A DNA stretch of 64,000 nt from an uncultured Lachnospiraceae bacterium (GCA_902789555.1 CADAOF010000001.1:63851-127850); one strand, 5' to 3'. Shown: positions 53,840-63,152, counted from the stretch's first letter. Made by a program: numbers and translations. The notes: generated from the letters alone by a model not told the origin.

Positions 53840-56536
53840 ATGGAAACTGAAAAGAAAACGGAACGGGATAATCCTTCGGATAAGAATAACGTTTCGAGAA
53901 AACGCAGCCACAAAAAGAAAAAAGTCGGCAAGACCGTGCTCGTGGCGATCCTCTGCGTTTTTGCGCTTGTCGTCGGGGCCGGTATTTATCTGATCAACCA
54001 TTATCTGGACATGATACGCACCATCGACCCGGCAACGGAGAGCGTTCTTTCCCCCTCTGAGTTCCGAGACGAAGAATCCAGATACTGGGCATCCATGAAC
54101 GATCCCAACTATACCGAGCCCAACGGTTCGACGAATTCGGGAACTCAGGAATCGAAAGATGATATCATGAAGGTGGTACGTGCGCCTTTCCAGGCGGATG
54201 CCTACCGTGCGACCCTTTCAGCCGATGACGAACAGGTGATCTTTGACCATCCGGTCACTCCTACGATGGTTCAGGCCGGACCGCTGCACGATGAAGATCT
54301 GATCAATATCATGCTGATCGGTCAGGATACCCGGAAAACCGAATACCGTGAGCGCTCGGACTCAATGATCCTTGTCAGCATCAATCCGAAGACGCATAAA
54401 GTCGCAATGATTTCTTTCCTGCGCGACCTGTACGTTCAGATCGGCGGTGAATACGGATGGAACCGTCTGAACACCGCATTCAAGATCGGCGGACTGCAGA
54501 AGATGTATGAAGTCTATGAAAGCGTATTCGGCATTCATATCGACGGCGCCATCTACATTAATTTCGGTCAGTTCATGACGCTTGTCAACATGCTCGGCGG
54601 CATTGACATAACGCTCAACGAAACCGAAGCGAAATGGCTGAGGACTACTCTTGAAATGTCCGTACCGGACATGCGTTACTGGGGACAGATCGTCGAAGCA
54701 CTGATGCCGACCATAAAGGCCGGAACTCCGGTCAGTGAAGCCATTCAGGCTTTGACTGACGCAGAACTGAGCTTTGCCTATGCCGATGCAAACGGCGGAG
54801 TCGCGCCGGACAACATCTCCAGGGCTACCGTAAAGGCACTTTATACCGATCCTGAGGGAACGACGAATGCCAAGGCCGGCAGATACTACGAACTGCAGAA
54901 AACGATTTATATCGAATATGCGGAAGAGCGCATAACTTTCCCTACGATCCCCTCGGATGCCAGCGTTGAGAGTGTCGAAAAGCTTCTGACAGGCAACGGT
55001 TTCCGGGTCGCCTATGCAGATAAGAACGGCAACACCGCACCTTTCAACAGCAAAGCTGCGCTGGTAGCCGGTATTTACCGGGATGCTGCAGGCAGAGAAA
55101 GCTTTACGCCAGGCGATAAATTCGCAGCGGATACCGTTGTTTATATTGCCTATACGGAAAACGTAGCTACCGTGCCGACGATCCCCGCTGGTGCAACGGT
55201 TGCTGAAGCGGAATCCCTGCTGAAAGCCGCCGGACTCGGTGTTTCTTGGTCGTCTCTTAACGGAGGCGAAGCTCCCGTCGACAAAACGAAAGCCTTGTTC
55301 TCCGCCGTATGGCTCGATCAGGAAGCCGCGCAGCAGCTGAATGCCGGAGACAAGCTCGACATCAACGCAACGGTTTACGTTTCCTACGAAGAGACCGTGG
55401 AAACGACCGAAGAACCTACGACCGAAGAGCCGACGACGGAATGCCAGCATCTTCATCTGGTCGATCAGTACAGCAAGAATACGGACGGCAGTGCGACGCA
55501 TAAGCACACGCGCTACTGTTCGGACTGCAACAATTATACGGTCGTCGTAAGTGACGTTGAAGCCTGTACCATGGTACAGAGCGGAGAGCCCATTCCGCCG
55601 ACCTGCTGGGAAAGCGGCTATACGGTCTTTAAATGCAAATTCTGCGGATACGTGCAGTACAGCAACGTGATCCCTACGACCGGACATGATTACAAATGGG
55701 TCTCGAATAATGACGGAACGCATTCCAGTGTCTGTTCAAAATGCAATACCGTAGAAAAAACCGAAAACTGCACTTTCGGCGATGACGGTCTCTGCACGGT
55801 TTGCGGATATAAGGACCCGTCATATACGCCTCCGACCGAACCGACCACTGAAGAGCCGACGACGGAAGCAGAAACCACTACTGCTGAAGAGACAACTGCG
55901 GCAGAAACCACTACTGCCGAAGAAACAACTGCTGCAGAAACTACTATTGCAGAAGAGCCTGCTCCCGAAAACAACGGTGCAAATCAGTCCAACGAAAACC
56001 TGACAAACGTGTCAAATGCAGCTGCATACAACAGTTATGTCACGACAGTTCCTTCCGCTGCTTCTTCAACGAGAGAACTGTACAATCCGATCGTAAGACC
56101 TCTGTCATCTACGACCGGAGGCGCTTCCTCAGGCGATCCGTGGTACCTGCAGAACATCAAGCCCGGAAAGGTCCACCTTGACGGAATGCAGGCACTTGCC
56201 TACTGCCGCATGCGTAAGCTGGACAGCGACATCAAGCGTACCGAACGGCAGAGAACCGTGCTGAACATTCTCTTCAACAAGGTCAAATCTTCCAGTATTT
56301 CCACGCTGAATGCGCTTCTTGAAGAGATCCTGCCGCAGGTCACGACCGATCTCTCCAAAGCAGAGATCATTCAGATCGCGGCTATCGTCCTGCCGTATTT
56401 CAGTTCCATAAACCTGGAGATGCATTCAATACCTGCACAGGGCACCTTCGCCTTTGCCGTGATCAACGGCCAGGCCGTACTGACGATGAACCAGGCGCAG
56501 AACATTGAAGCTCTGAGAAGCTGGCTGCCGTTCTAA
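53840..56536 (+). CDS. LCP-family protein with internal PASTA-like and cysteine-rich insertion
   Basis: An 898-residue extracellular protein. A basic N-terminus, one membrane helix (about 32-54) and a linker lead to the first half of an LCP ligase domain (about 153-267: NIMLIGQDTRK, SFLRDLYVQ, NRLNTAFKIGG, MLGGIDITLNE). The second half (DGMQALAYCRMRK, then RTERQR) appears only at about 765-898. The ~500 residues in between hold three ~78-residue PASTA-like repeats (288-519), a cysteine-rich part with CSDC, CKFC, CSKC and CTVC (535-665) and a Thr/Glu-rich stretch. LCP proteins are usually 300-450 residues and uninterrupted. AAAGGAG precedes the ATG. The tandem paralogue downstream has no such insertion. 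Confidence 0.88.
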   Translation: METEKKTERDNPSDKNNVSRKRSHKKKKVGKTVLVAILCVFALVVGAGIYLINHYLDMIRTIDPATESVLSPSEFRDEESRYWASMNDPNYTEPNGSTNSGTQESKDDIMKVVRAPFQADAYRATLSADDEQVIFDHPVTPTMVQAGPLHDEDLINIMLIGQDTRKTEYRERSDSMILVSINPKTHKVAMISFLRDLYVQIGGEYGWNRLNTAFKIGGLQKMYEVYESVFGIHIDGAIYINFGQFMTLVNMLGGIDITLNETEAKWLRTTLEMSVPDMRYWGQIVEALMPTIKAGTPVSEAIQALTDAELSFAYADANGGVAPDNISRATVKALYTDPEGTTNAKAGRYYELQKTIYIEYAEERITFPTIPSDASVESVEKLLTGNGFRVAYADKNGNTAPFNSKAALVAGIYRDAAGRESFTPGDKFAADTVVYIAYTENVATVPTIPAGATVAEAESLLKAAGLGVSWSSLNGGEAPVDKTKALFSAVWLDQEAAQQLNAGDKLDINATVYVSYEETVETTEEPTTEEPTTECQHLHLVDQYSKNTDGSATHKHTRYCSDCNNYTVVVSDVEACTMVQSGEPIPPTCWESGYTVFKCKFCGYVQYSNVIPTTGHDYKWVSNNDGTHSSVCSKCNTVEKTENCTFGDDGLCTVCGYKDPSYTPPTEPTTEEPTTEAETTTAEETTAAETTTAEETTAAETTIAEEPAPENNGANQSNENLTNVSNAAAYNSYVTTVPSAASSTRELYNPIVRPLSSTTGGASSGDPWYLQNIKPGKVHLDGMQALAYCRMRKLDSDIKRTERQRTVLNILFNKVKSSSISTLNALLEEILPQVTTDLSKAEIIQIAAIVLPYFSSINLEMHSIPAQGTFAFAVINGQAVLTMNQAQNIEALRSWLPF
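54702..55395 (+). repeat. Three PASTA-like protein repeats encoded in tandem
   Basis: Three ~78-codon units with the shared frame PTI..G..V.EA..LL, a central NG..AP, a YxDxxG-type turn, AGDK-like segment and a closing VYI.Y.E. Starts are near 54702, 54936 and 55170, i.e. a regular 234-base step. The DNA has diverged, so these are old duplications. PASTA domains bind muropeptides in Ser/Thr kinases and PBPs; that role here is inference. Confidence 0.65.
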
Positions 56537-56578
56537 GACTGTATTTTTGATCAAATAGTAATTTTCGCGGAGGATAAA

Positions 56579-57895
56579 ATGAATAATCCGGAAAACGGAC
56601 AGAAAGAGTTCACCATGGAACAGAAGCATGCGAGCCGTAAAAAGAAGAAAGCTGGAGCTGCGAAGAAAATCGTGATCATTGCCCTGTCGGCAGTCGTGAT
56701 CCTGGGCGGTGCTGCGGCGCTCATCATTAACCATTATCTGAACAGAATCCAGAAGATCGATATTGCCGCTGAAACGACGCTTTCCCCCTCTGAATTTTGG
56801 GAACTGATCGGGATAGATCCGTCAGATCAGGCAACGGGTTCCCTGGAATCCGACGTGGAAACGGAACCCGTGACGACCGAGGAGGAGACCCTTCCTCAGG
56901 AAACGACGGATACCGAGACCGAGCAGGAGTCGGCAACGGAAGATACGGAACGTCTGATCATGCTGGATCCGGAGGCTACAGACATTGTCGGCATCAAGGA
57001 AACGACGACTGCCGCGCCGACAACGAAAAAGACTCAGCCGCCGACCACTTCGAAGCCTCAGCAGACGACTGCCGCCTACGTACCGAACAATTACAATTGG
57101 ACAAAGGCATCACCGCTGGGTGACGATTATCTGATCAATATCCTGCTTATCGGGGATGACTCTCGCACTGACAGCAGATCACGTTCGGATACGATTCTGC
57201 TTCTCAGCATCAACCCGAATAAGAATAAGGCATCACTGATCACTTTCATGCGCGATATGTATGTACCCATCCACGACGGATACGGTTCCAGCAGGATCAA
57301 TCACGCTTATGAAGCCGGCGGAGTCGGGTTTCTCACGGAATGCCTGAACATGAACTTCGGACTTCATATTGATGGTGTTGTTAAGGTTAATTTCTGGGGG
57401 TTTGTCAAAGCGGTGGACATCCTCGGCGGTGTTGATATCTCGTTGACAGAGAATGAAGTCAAGATGATGAAAGACGACTATATTGATATTTCCGGTAATG
57501 GTAAGACCCCCTCTTTCCATTCCGGCAGCTGCCATCTTGACGGCAATGCCGCGCTTGCGTACTGCCGCATCCGCAGTCTTGACAATGACTACAACCGTAC
57601 GGCCAGACAGCGTAAGATGCTGACGACTCTGTTCAACAAGGTTAAGAGTTCCGGTGCCGGGACGCTGCAGAATCTGGCAAACAGTGTTCTTTCCTGCTGC
57701 CAGACAACGATGTCAAACGGAACGATGGCTGGGTATATGGCGCAGATCCTTCCGAAGGCGGGGTCACTGAGCCTGTCATCATACAGGCTGCCTGCGGCAA
57801 ATACTTTCCGGGACGTCGTTATCGGAGGTCAGCAGGTCCTGCAGAGTGACCAAAGCAAGAACATTGCTGCGCTGAAAACCTATCTGCCGTGGTAA
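56579..57895 (+). CDS. LCP-family protein, tandem paralogue
   Basis: A 438-residue LCP ligase. Basic N-terminus, membrane helix (about 29-51), Thr/Glu-rich linker to about residue 170, then an uninterrupted LCP domain: NILLIGDDSRTDSRSRSD, TFMRDMYVPI, SSRINHAYEAGG, LGGVDISLTENE and YCRIRSLDNDYNRTARQR. After the membrane helix it shares the string LSPSEF with the preceding gene, as expected for a duplication. GGAGG precedes the ATG, 43 bases after the first LCP gene, so they should be one transcript. A terminator follows. Confidence 0.9.
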   Translation: MNNPENGQKEFTMEQKHASRKKKKAGAAKKIVIIALSAVVILGGAAALIINHYLNRIQKIDIAAETTLSPSEFWELIGIDPSDQATGSLESDVETEPVTTEEETLPQETTDTETEQESATEDTERLIMLDPEATDIVGIKETTTAAPTTKKTQPPTTSKPQQTTAAYVPNNYNWTKASPLGDDYLINILLIGDDSRTDSRSRSDTILLLSINPNKNKASLITFMRDMYVPIHDGYGSSRINHAYEAGGVGFLTECLNMNFGLHIDGVVKVNFWGFVKAVDILGGVDISLTENEVKMMKDDYIDISGNGKTPSFHSGSCHLDGNAALAYCRIRSLDNDYNRTARQRKMLTTLFNKVKSSGAGTLQNLANSVLSCCQTTMSNGTMAGYMAQILPKAGSLSLSSYRLPAANTFRDVVIGGQQVLQSDQSKNIAALKTYLPW

Positions 57896-57910
57896 ATCAT
57901 CCAAGACTGT

Positions 57911-57950
57911 AAAGCCCGCAGTTTCGCGAAAGCGCGGCTGCGGGCTTTCC
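57911..57950 (+). terminator. Terminator after the LCP pair
   Basis: AAAGCCCGCAG (57911-57921) pairs with CTGCGGGCTTT (57938-57948), with an inner CGCG pairing and a modest T tail. Confidence 0.82.
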
Positions 57951-57990
57951 GTTTACGCAGCTCGGAAAAGAGAAACAGCTTACTTGTGAA

Positions 57991-59286
57991 ATGACGGACA
58001 TGACTTACGAAGAATCGATCAAATGGCTGGAAATGCCTGATAAACGCTTCAGGAAGGCGGACAAAGAGGATTTCACCCTGTTGATGAAAACGCTCGGCGA
58101 TCCGCAGGATAAGCTGCGCTTTGTACATGTGACCGGAAGCAACGGAAAGGGCAGCGTCTGTACGTTGCTGGCGGAAATTCTGCGACGCTCCGGTTACCGA
58201 ACGGGACTCTATACCTCACCGCATCTTTCGGTATATAACGAACGATGCCGGATCGACGGAGAAGACATTCCGGATGAAGACCTTGCAAGGCTGGCAACAG
58301 CCGTTAGGTGCGAAGCGGAAAAACTGGAGCTGTCTCTCGGGCTGTTCTATAAAATGACGGCGCTGTCCTTCCTTTACTTTGCCGGGCAGAAGTGTGATAT
58401 TGTCGTTCTTGAAGTCGGCCGCGGCGGAAGACGGGACTGCACCAATATCGTTACGACGACGGAGCTGGCCGTCATCGGCTCGGTGTCCCTGGAACATACG
58501 GAAGTACTGGGAAAGACTGTCCGTGAGATCGCACGGGAAAAGAGCGGGATCTTCAAACCCGGTGCCGACGCACTGATGCTTTATCAATCTGAAGAAGCGA
58601 TGGAAGCAGTCCGGATGACAGCTGATTCCCTGGGCGTACGGCTGTGTTTTACGGCTCCGGCAGAGTTGATCTCTGAACAGCACGGGCCCGAAGGGCAGAC
58701 GCTAAGCTACCGCATAAGAAAACACGTACAGCTCGCATGTCCCGGCCTCTATCAGACGGAAAACGTTCAACTCGTTCTGGATGCCGCGGATATTCTGCGG
58801 GAAAGAGGATTCATTATCCCCGAAGAAGCGATTCTGAGCGCCCTCGCCTCCCTGAAGTTCCCGGGCCGCTTTGAGATCCTGAGCCGCGAACCGTTCTTTC
58901 TGATCGACGGGGCGCATAATATCGGAGCCGTGTCTGCACTTACTGAAGGCCTGAGAACGTATTATCCGGAGAGGCGTTTCACCTTTGTCGTTACCCTGCT
59001 GTGGGACAGGCCCTGGCAGGAGATGCTGCGCCTGACGGCGCCGCTTGCCGCCTCATTCATCGCCGCGGGATCGACTGATCCGAAGGCACTTTCCTCCGAG
59101 GAAACGGCAGTTTTTATCCGTGATCAGCTTCATCTTCCTGCCGCCGCGGCCGCAGATGAGAATGAAGCTTTGCGGATCGCTCTGGACAAGGCAGGGAGAG
59201 ACGGCGCCGTCTGCGTATTCGGCTCTCTTTATCTCGTCGGAGCCGTCCGGGATCTGTATCTGAGACAAAAAACGGAGAATGCCTGA
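57991..59286 (+). CDS. folC: Folylpolyglutamate/dihydrofolate synthase
   Basis: A 431-residue Mur-ligase-type enzyme that adds glutamate to folates (and often to dihydropteroate). The P-loop reads VTGSNGKGSV, the folate-binding region TSPHLSVYNERCRIDGEDI follows, and the C-terminal domain has IDGAHNIGA. The carbamylated-lysine region is in the REIAREKSGIFKPG segment. No strong ribosome site precedes the ATG; a second ATG three codons later is possible. It is 15 bases from the MATE gene, so the two are probably co-transcribed. Confidence 0.9.
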   Translation: MTDMTYEESIKWLEMPDKRFRKADKEDFTLLMKTLGDPQDKLRFVHVTGSNGKGSVCTLLAEILRRSGYRTGLYTSPHLSVYNERCRIDGEDIPDEDLARLATAVRCEAEKLELSLGLFYKMTALSFLYFAGQKCDIVVLEVGRGGRRDCTNIVTTTELAVIGSVSLEHTEVLGKTVREIAREKSGIFKPGADALMLYQSEEAMEAVRMTADSLGVRLCFTAPAELISEQHGPEGQTLSYRIRKHVQLACPGLYQTENVQLVLDAADILRERGFIIPEEAILSALASLKFPGRFEILSREPFFLIDGAHNIGAVSALTEGLRTYYPERRFTFVVTLLWDRPWQEMLRLTAPLAASFIAAGSTDPKALSSEETAVFIRDQLHLPAAAAADENEALRIALDKAGRDGAVCVFGSLYLVGAVRDLYLRQKTENA

Positions 59287-59301
59287 AAAGGCGCAAGGAA
59301 C

Positions 59302-60687
59302 ATGAAAACAAACAGTGCATTCGGCGATAAGGCCTTTTATAAGCGTGTTTTCTCGGTCATGGTTCCAATCATGGTCCAGGGCGCCTTTACTAATTTTGTC
59401 AACATGCTTGACAATTTGATGGTCGGGCGTCTGGGAACAGCGGAAATGACCGGCGTTTCCATAGCGAATCAGTTCGTTTTCGTTTACATGCTCTGCATGT
59501 TCGGTGCCGTCAGCGGAGCGGGGATCTTCACTGCGCAGTTTCACGGAAGCGGCAATCACGAAGGTGTCAGGAATACTTTCCGCTTCAAGATCGTCTTCAC
59601 GCTTTTCCTTGCAGCCGTATTCGCTGCTCTGCTGTATTTCAACCAGGATGCTCTGATCGGGATGTATCTGAAGGGAGAGGCAAGCGAAGGCGCTGCAGAA
59701 GCGACCTTTGCGTTTGCCAAACAGTATCTGAACCTCATCATGATTGAGATGGTTCCGATGGCGCTCTGCCAGAGCTTTGCCTCGACGCTGCGTGAGACAG
59801 ATCATGCCATGCCTCCCATGGTGGCGGGGATCGTTGCCGTTCTGGTCAATCTCTGTCTCAACTATGTGCTGATCTTCGGGAACTTCGGGGCACCGAGACT
59901 CGGTGTAGCCGGGGCCGCCGTTGCCACGGTCATCAGCCGATGTGTCGAGCTTTGCATCAATTTCTTCTGGTGTGTCGCCAACCGGTCAAAAGCCGTGTTT
60001 TTCCAAGGCGCGTTCCGAAATTTCCGCATCCCGGCTTCACTGATCGGCAGGATCCTGGTAAAGGGACTTCCCCTGATGCTGAACGAGACGCTGTGGTCTG
60101 CAGGGCTTGTCCTGGTCGACCAATGTTACTCACTGCGCGGCCTGAACGTAGTATCTGCACAGAACATCGTTTATACCTTCTATGATTTGTTCTGCGTTGC
60201 CTTCACTTCCTGCGGATCCGCCATCGGGATCATCATCGGGCAGGAACTCGGTGCCGGAGAACTGGAAAAGGCAAAAGGAGACGCAAAGAAATTCTGCGTA
60301 CTGTCCGTCATGATCGGGATCGGGATCGGTGCAGCCTTCGCATCGCTCTCGGGACTGATCCCGAAACTGTACAATACGACGGCTGAGGTAAGGCACCTGG
60401 CCACGGCGATCATTCTCGTGTTCAGCGCGGTCATGCCCCTGTTTGCTTACTGCAACGCGACGTACTTCATCGTTCGCGCCGGCGGAAAGACACTCATTAC
60501 CATGCTGACCGACAGCGGATACGTTTGGATCTTCCAGCTGACGACGGCCTACTTCATCAGCCGTTACACCGAGATCCCGATCATCCCGTTCTATATCATC
60601 GAACAGGGGCTGCAGATCATCAAAGTCGCCATGGGGACGTATTTCGTTAAGAAAGGTGTCTGGCTGAACAATATCGTCACGGAGTAA
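59302..60687 (+). CDS. MATE-family efflux transporter
   Basis: A 461-residue membrane protein with about twelve helices. The first helix region, VMVPIMVQGAFTNFVNMLDNLMVGRLG, and the repeated half (GLPLMLNETLWSAGLVLVDQCYS) show the two-fold MATE layout. Such transporters expel cationic drugs or metabolites against sodium or protons. AAGGAAC precedes the ATG. Downstream of folC; nothing indicates its substrate. Confidence 0.88.
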   Translation: MKTNSAFGDKAFYKRVFSVMVPIMVQGAFTNFVNMLDNLMVGRLGTAEMTGVSIANQFVFVYMLCMFGAVSGAGIFTAQFHGSGNHEGVRNTFRFKIVFTLFLAAVFAALLYFNQDALIGMYLKGEASEGAAEATFAFAKQYLNLIMIEMVPMALCQSFASTLRETDHAMPPMVAGIVAVLVNLCLNYVLIFGNFGAPRLGVAGAAVATVISRCVELCINFFWCVANRSKAVFFQGAFRNFRIPASLIGRILVKGLPLMLNETLWSAGLVLVDQCYSLRGLNVVSAQNIVYTFYDLFCVAFTSCGSAIGIIIGQELGAGELEKAKGDAKKFCVLSVMIGIGIGAAFASLSGLIPKLYNTTAEVRHLATAIILVFSAVMPLFAYCNATYFIVRAGGKTLITMLTDSGYVWIFQLTTAYFISRYTEIPIIPFYIIEQGLQIIKVAMGTYFVKKGVWLNNIVTE

Positions 60688-60704
60688 AATGCGAACGATT
60701 TTGA

Positions 60705-60733
60705 TTGTTTTTTGATCACGTCCATATTATAAT
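60705..60733 (+). promoter_or_regulatory. Promoter for the deacetylase
   Basis: TTGTTT (60705-60710), 17-bp spacer, TATAAT (60728-60733). Confidence 0.7.
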
Positions 60734-60762
60734 GACGACAAATCAAGGAAAAAGAGGCTGCC

Positions 60763-61929
60763 ATGACAGAAGAAAAGAAATTCCGAACGTCAAATCAGAG
60801 CAGAAAAAAAGTGCGCAAAAGAAGAAGCGGAGGCTTATGGCTCCTTATTCTGATTCCGCTGATCATCGGACTCGGCGTTGCGCTGGGACTTACGGTACGC
60901 TATATCCTGAGCCTGCGGGAAAACCGGCCGCTGCAGACGGTTTCTCCGGATGCGACACTGCCTGTTGCAGAATCCACGACAAAAGCAGCTGAGAATGTCG
61001 AGACTCCCAGAAATACGGAAACACCCGAAAGTACGGAAGCTGCAGAAACAACCGAAACGACAGAAGCAGATACCGAACCCGAAGCGACTCAGCCTTCGGA
61101 AGCAGCTGAGAAGTTCAGCCCGACGAAATCGGCCGCGGAACTGCTGCCGGTGCCAGACGGTATCGTTCGCGACGGCGACGAGATCTCCAAGGGGGGCTGG
61201 TACGGCGGCAAGTTCGTACGGGATCTGAGCACGGGAACCGTAAAATGCGAATGGGACCGTTCAGCCGCCATCATCAGCATGCTGGAGAAATACGGCGCGA
61301 TCTATCATAAGAACCAGGATCAGAAGGTGTGTTACCTGACCTTTGACTGCGGCGGAACCTCCAATGCGGAGATGGTCGGAGAGATCCTGGATATTCTGAA
61401 AACAAAAGGCGTTAAGGCAGTTTTCTTCATCCCCGGCGATTTCCTGATGAGCAATCTGAACCGTGAGGGAGAAGCGATCCGTCCCGACCGCGCGGAAGTC
61501 CTTCGCCGCATCGTTGCCGAAGGGCATCTGATCGGGAGTCACACCTATACGCATCCGCAGATGCCGAAACTGAGCGACGAAGATTTCATCATGCAGTTGA
61601 ATACTCAGCAGAACCGGATCGACACTGCTCTCGGTTACGCCTATCCGCTGTCCTATTACCGCCCGCCGGAAGGGGCGACTTCTGAACGCGATCTGTATCT
61701 GGCGCAGAAGATGGGGTATCACGTAACGCTTTGGAGTTATGCCTATCTTGACTGGGATGCTTCGAAACAGATGGAAGTCGGAGAAGCGCTTGAAAAAGCA
61801 AAGATCGGTTTGCATGACGGCTGCGTCTACCTGCTGCACGCATTAAGTTCGACGAACCGTGCCATGCTCGGCGACCTGATCGATTACATGAAAGCGCAGG
61901 GGTATGACATCAGACGTATCGATCGGTGA
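60763..61929 (+). CDS. Membrane-anchored polysaccharide deacetylase (NodB-type)
   Basis: A 388-residue protein. Basic N-terminus, a membrane helix (about 25-47), a Thr/Glu/Ala-rich spacer to about residue 120, then a carbohydrate-esterase-4 domain. Motif 1 is TFDCGG (D195 catalytic base, C196 where the second, metal-binding Asp of TFDDG is usual); motif 2 is SHTYTH (H260, H264); RPPEGA supplies motif 3. This resembles the PdaA subgroup, in which that Asp is also replaced (by Asn), and which de-N-acetylates muramic acid for delta-lactam formation. Assignment to that subgroup is inference. AAAGAGG precedes the ATG. Confidence 0.88.
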   Translation: MTEEKKFRTSNQSRKKVRKRRSGGLWLLILIPLIIGLGVALGLTVRYILSLRENRPLQTVSPDATLPVAESTTKAAENVETPRNTETPESTEAAETTETTEADTEPEATQPSEAAEKFSPTKSAAELLPVPDGIVRDGDEISKGGWYGGKFVRDLSTGTVKCEWDRSAAIISMLEKYGAIYHKNQDQKVCYLTFDCGGTSNAEMVGEILDILKTKGVKAVFFIPGDFLMSNLNREGEAIRPDRAEVLRRIVAEGHLIGSHTYTHPQMPKLSDEDFIMQLNTQQNRIDTALGYAYPLSYYRPPEGATSERDLYLAQKMGYHVTLWSYAYLDWDASKQMEVGEALEKAKIGLHDGCVYLLHALSSTNRAMLGDLIDYMKAQGYDIRRIDR

Positions 61930-61946
61930 CCGGTAAAGGAGGAAAC

Positions 61947-62129
61947 ATGGAATTTATCGTCAATGTCCTGACAAAGTATTCGTGGGCGGGCATCATCATT
62001 CTGGCCGCCATCGCCGTTCTGCTGATCATTTTCCTTGTCATGACCGGTGATAAGCACAGGAAAAGAAGAGCAGATCTTAAAAAGGCCGCGCAGATCATCG
62101 CGGAGAATGAAAAGAAGGGGACAGCCTGA
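61947..62129 (+). CDS. Unrecognised 60-residue single-span membrane protein
   Basis: A small protein with one membrane helix (about residues 12-34, GIIILAAIAVLLIIFLVM) and a basic, helical cytoplasmic tail (KHRKRRADLKKAAQ). AAAGGAGG lies 5 bases before the ATG, only 17 bases after the deacetylase stop, so the two are likely co-translated. The strong terminator overlaps its stop codon, supporting it as the last real gene. I do not recognise the family. Confidence 0.72.
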   Translation: MEFIVNVLTKYSWAGIIILAAIAVLLIIFLVMTGDKHRKRRADLKKAAQIIAENEKKGTA

Positions 62130-62149
62130 AGCTGTCCCCTTCTTTTTTT
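62112..62149. terminator. Bidirectional terminator
   Basis: GAAGGGGACAGC (62114-62125) pairs perfectly with GCTGTCCCCTTC (62131-62142), followed by seven T. A shorter T run on the minus strand lets it serve the convergent reductase gene. Confidence 0.95.
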
Positions 62150-62168
62150 ATCATCGTGTTCCGATGCC

Positions 62169-63077
62169 TCATGCATCCAGATAACGGCAGGCAGCAAGCG
62201 CGGCACATGCGCCGTCCGACACGGCAGTCGTAAGCTGCCTTACTTCTTTGGTTCGGCAGTCGCCGGCAGCAAAGATGCCGCTGACACCGGTCAGCGCGGT
62301 CTCATCGGAGTAAAGATATCCGTCGGGGGTCATGGCGACAAGGCCGTTCACGAAGTCATTTTCCGGCTTCTGACCGACGGCCAGGAACACGCCGCCGAAT
62401 TTCTCTCCGTAAACGGCTCCGGTCTTTACGTTGCGGAGGGTAAGACCCGTAACGGAGCCTTCTTCGGTAAGGTATTCCGTCGCAACCGTATCATAGAGGA
62501 ACCGGACGTTCGGGAGAGCGGCTGCCTTTTTAACCAGACGCTGTTCGGCCCGGAAAGCATCCCGGCGGTGAATCAGCGTAACGCTGCGGCAGAGGCTTGC
62601 CAGGAAGATCGCATCCTGCAGAGCAGTATCGCCGCCGCCGATAACCGCAACGTCCTGTCCGGCGCAGAATGCACCGTCGCAGACAGCACAGAATGAGAGA
62701 CCGCAGCCGACAAGATCTTCCTCGCCGGGAAGTCCGAGCCCCTTATGGGCAACACCGGTTGCAAGGATCACGGCGCGGGCGGAGAGCGATTCCTCCCCTG
62801 CGGTGACATCAAAAACGTCATCCGTTTTCTTTACGGAAGTCACTTCGTCATAACGAATCGTCACACCGAGCGCTTCGACCTGCGCACACAGCAGAGAAGC
62901 AAGATCTTCGCCGCTGATATGGGCGATGCCGGGATAGTTTTCCACGAGCGGACTGAAGACGATCTGCCCGCCCGCGGATCCTTTTTCACAGACAACGACG
63001 CTTTTACCTGCGCGAGCGGCGTAAAGGGCGGCTGTAAGGCCAGCAGGGCCGCCGCCGATAACAAGAATATCCAACAT
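62169..63077 (-). CDS. Thioredoxin-reductase-like flavoprotein
   Basis: A 302-residue protein of the low-molecular-weight TrxB family. FAD-binding GGGPAGLTAALYAARAG, redox-active CAVCDG, NADPH-binding GGGDTALQDA with the phosphate-contacting HRRDAFRAE, and a second FAD contact in GIFAAGDCR are all present. It passes electrons from NADPH to a redoxin disulfide. AAAAGGAGCC precedes the ATG. It lies directly after the NrdD-redoxin gene on the same strand, separated by a hairpin, so the attached redoxin domain is a plausible substrate. Confidence 0.9.
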   Translation of the reverse strand: MLDILVIGGGPAGLTAALYAARAGKSVVVCEKGSAGGQIVFSPLVENYPGIAHISGEDLASLLCAQVEALGVTIRYDEVTSVKKTDDVFDVTAGEESLSARAVILATGVAHKGLGLPGEEDLVGCGLSFCAVCDGAFCAGQDVAVIGGGDTALQDAIFLASLCRSVTLIHRRDAFRAEQRLVKKAAALPNVRFLYDTVATEYLTEEGSVTGLTLRNVKTGAVYGEKFGGVFLAVGQKPENDFVNGLVAMTPDGYLYSDETALTGVSGIFAAGDCRTKEVRQLTTAVSDGACAALAACRYLDA

Positions 63078-63104
63078 GTCAAGGCTCCTTTTCGGTAGAG
63101 GGAG

Positions 63105-63133
63105 AAAAGAGGCGGCTCCGTGCGGGGCCGCCT
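63105..63133 (-). terminator. Terminator-like hairpin between nrdD and the reductase
   Basis: On the minus strand AGGCGGC (63133-63127) pairs with GCCGCCT (63116-63110), followed by a CTTTTCTC tail. It may reduce but need not abolish read-through to the reductase gene. Confidence 0.65.
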
Positions 63134-63152
63134 GTCTTTCTCAAGCAAATGT

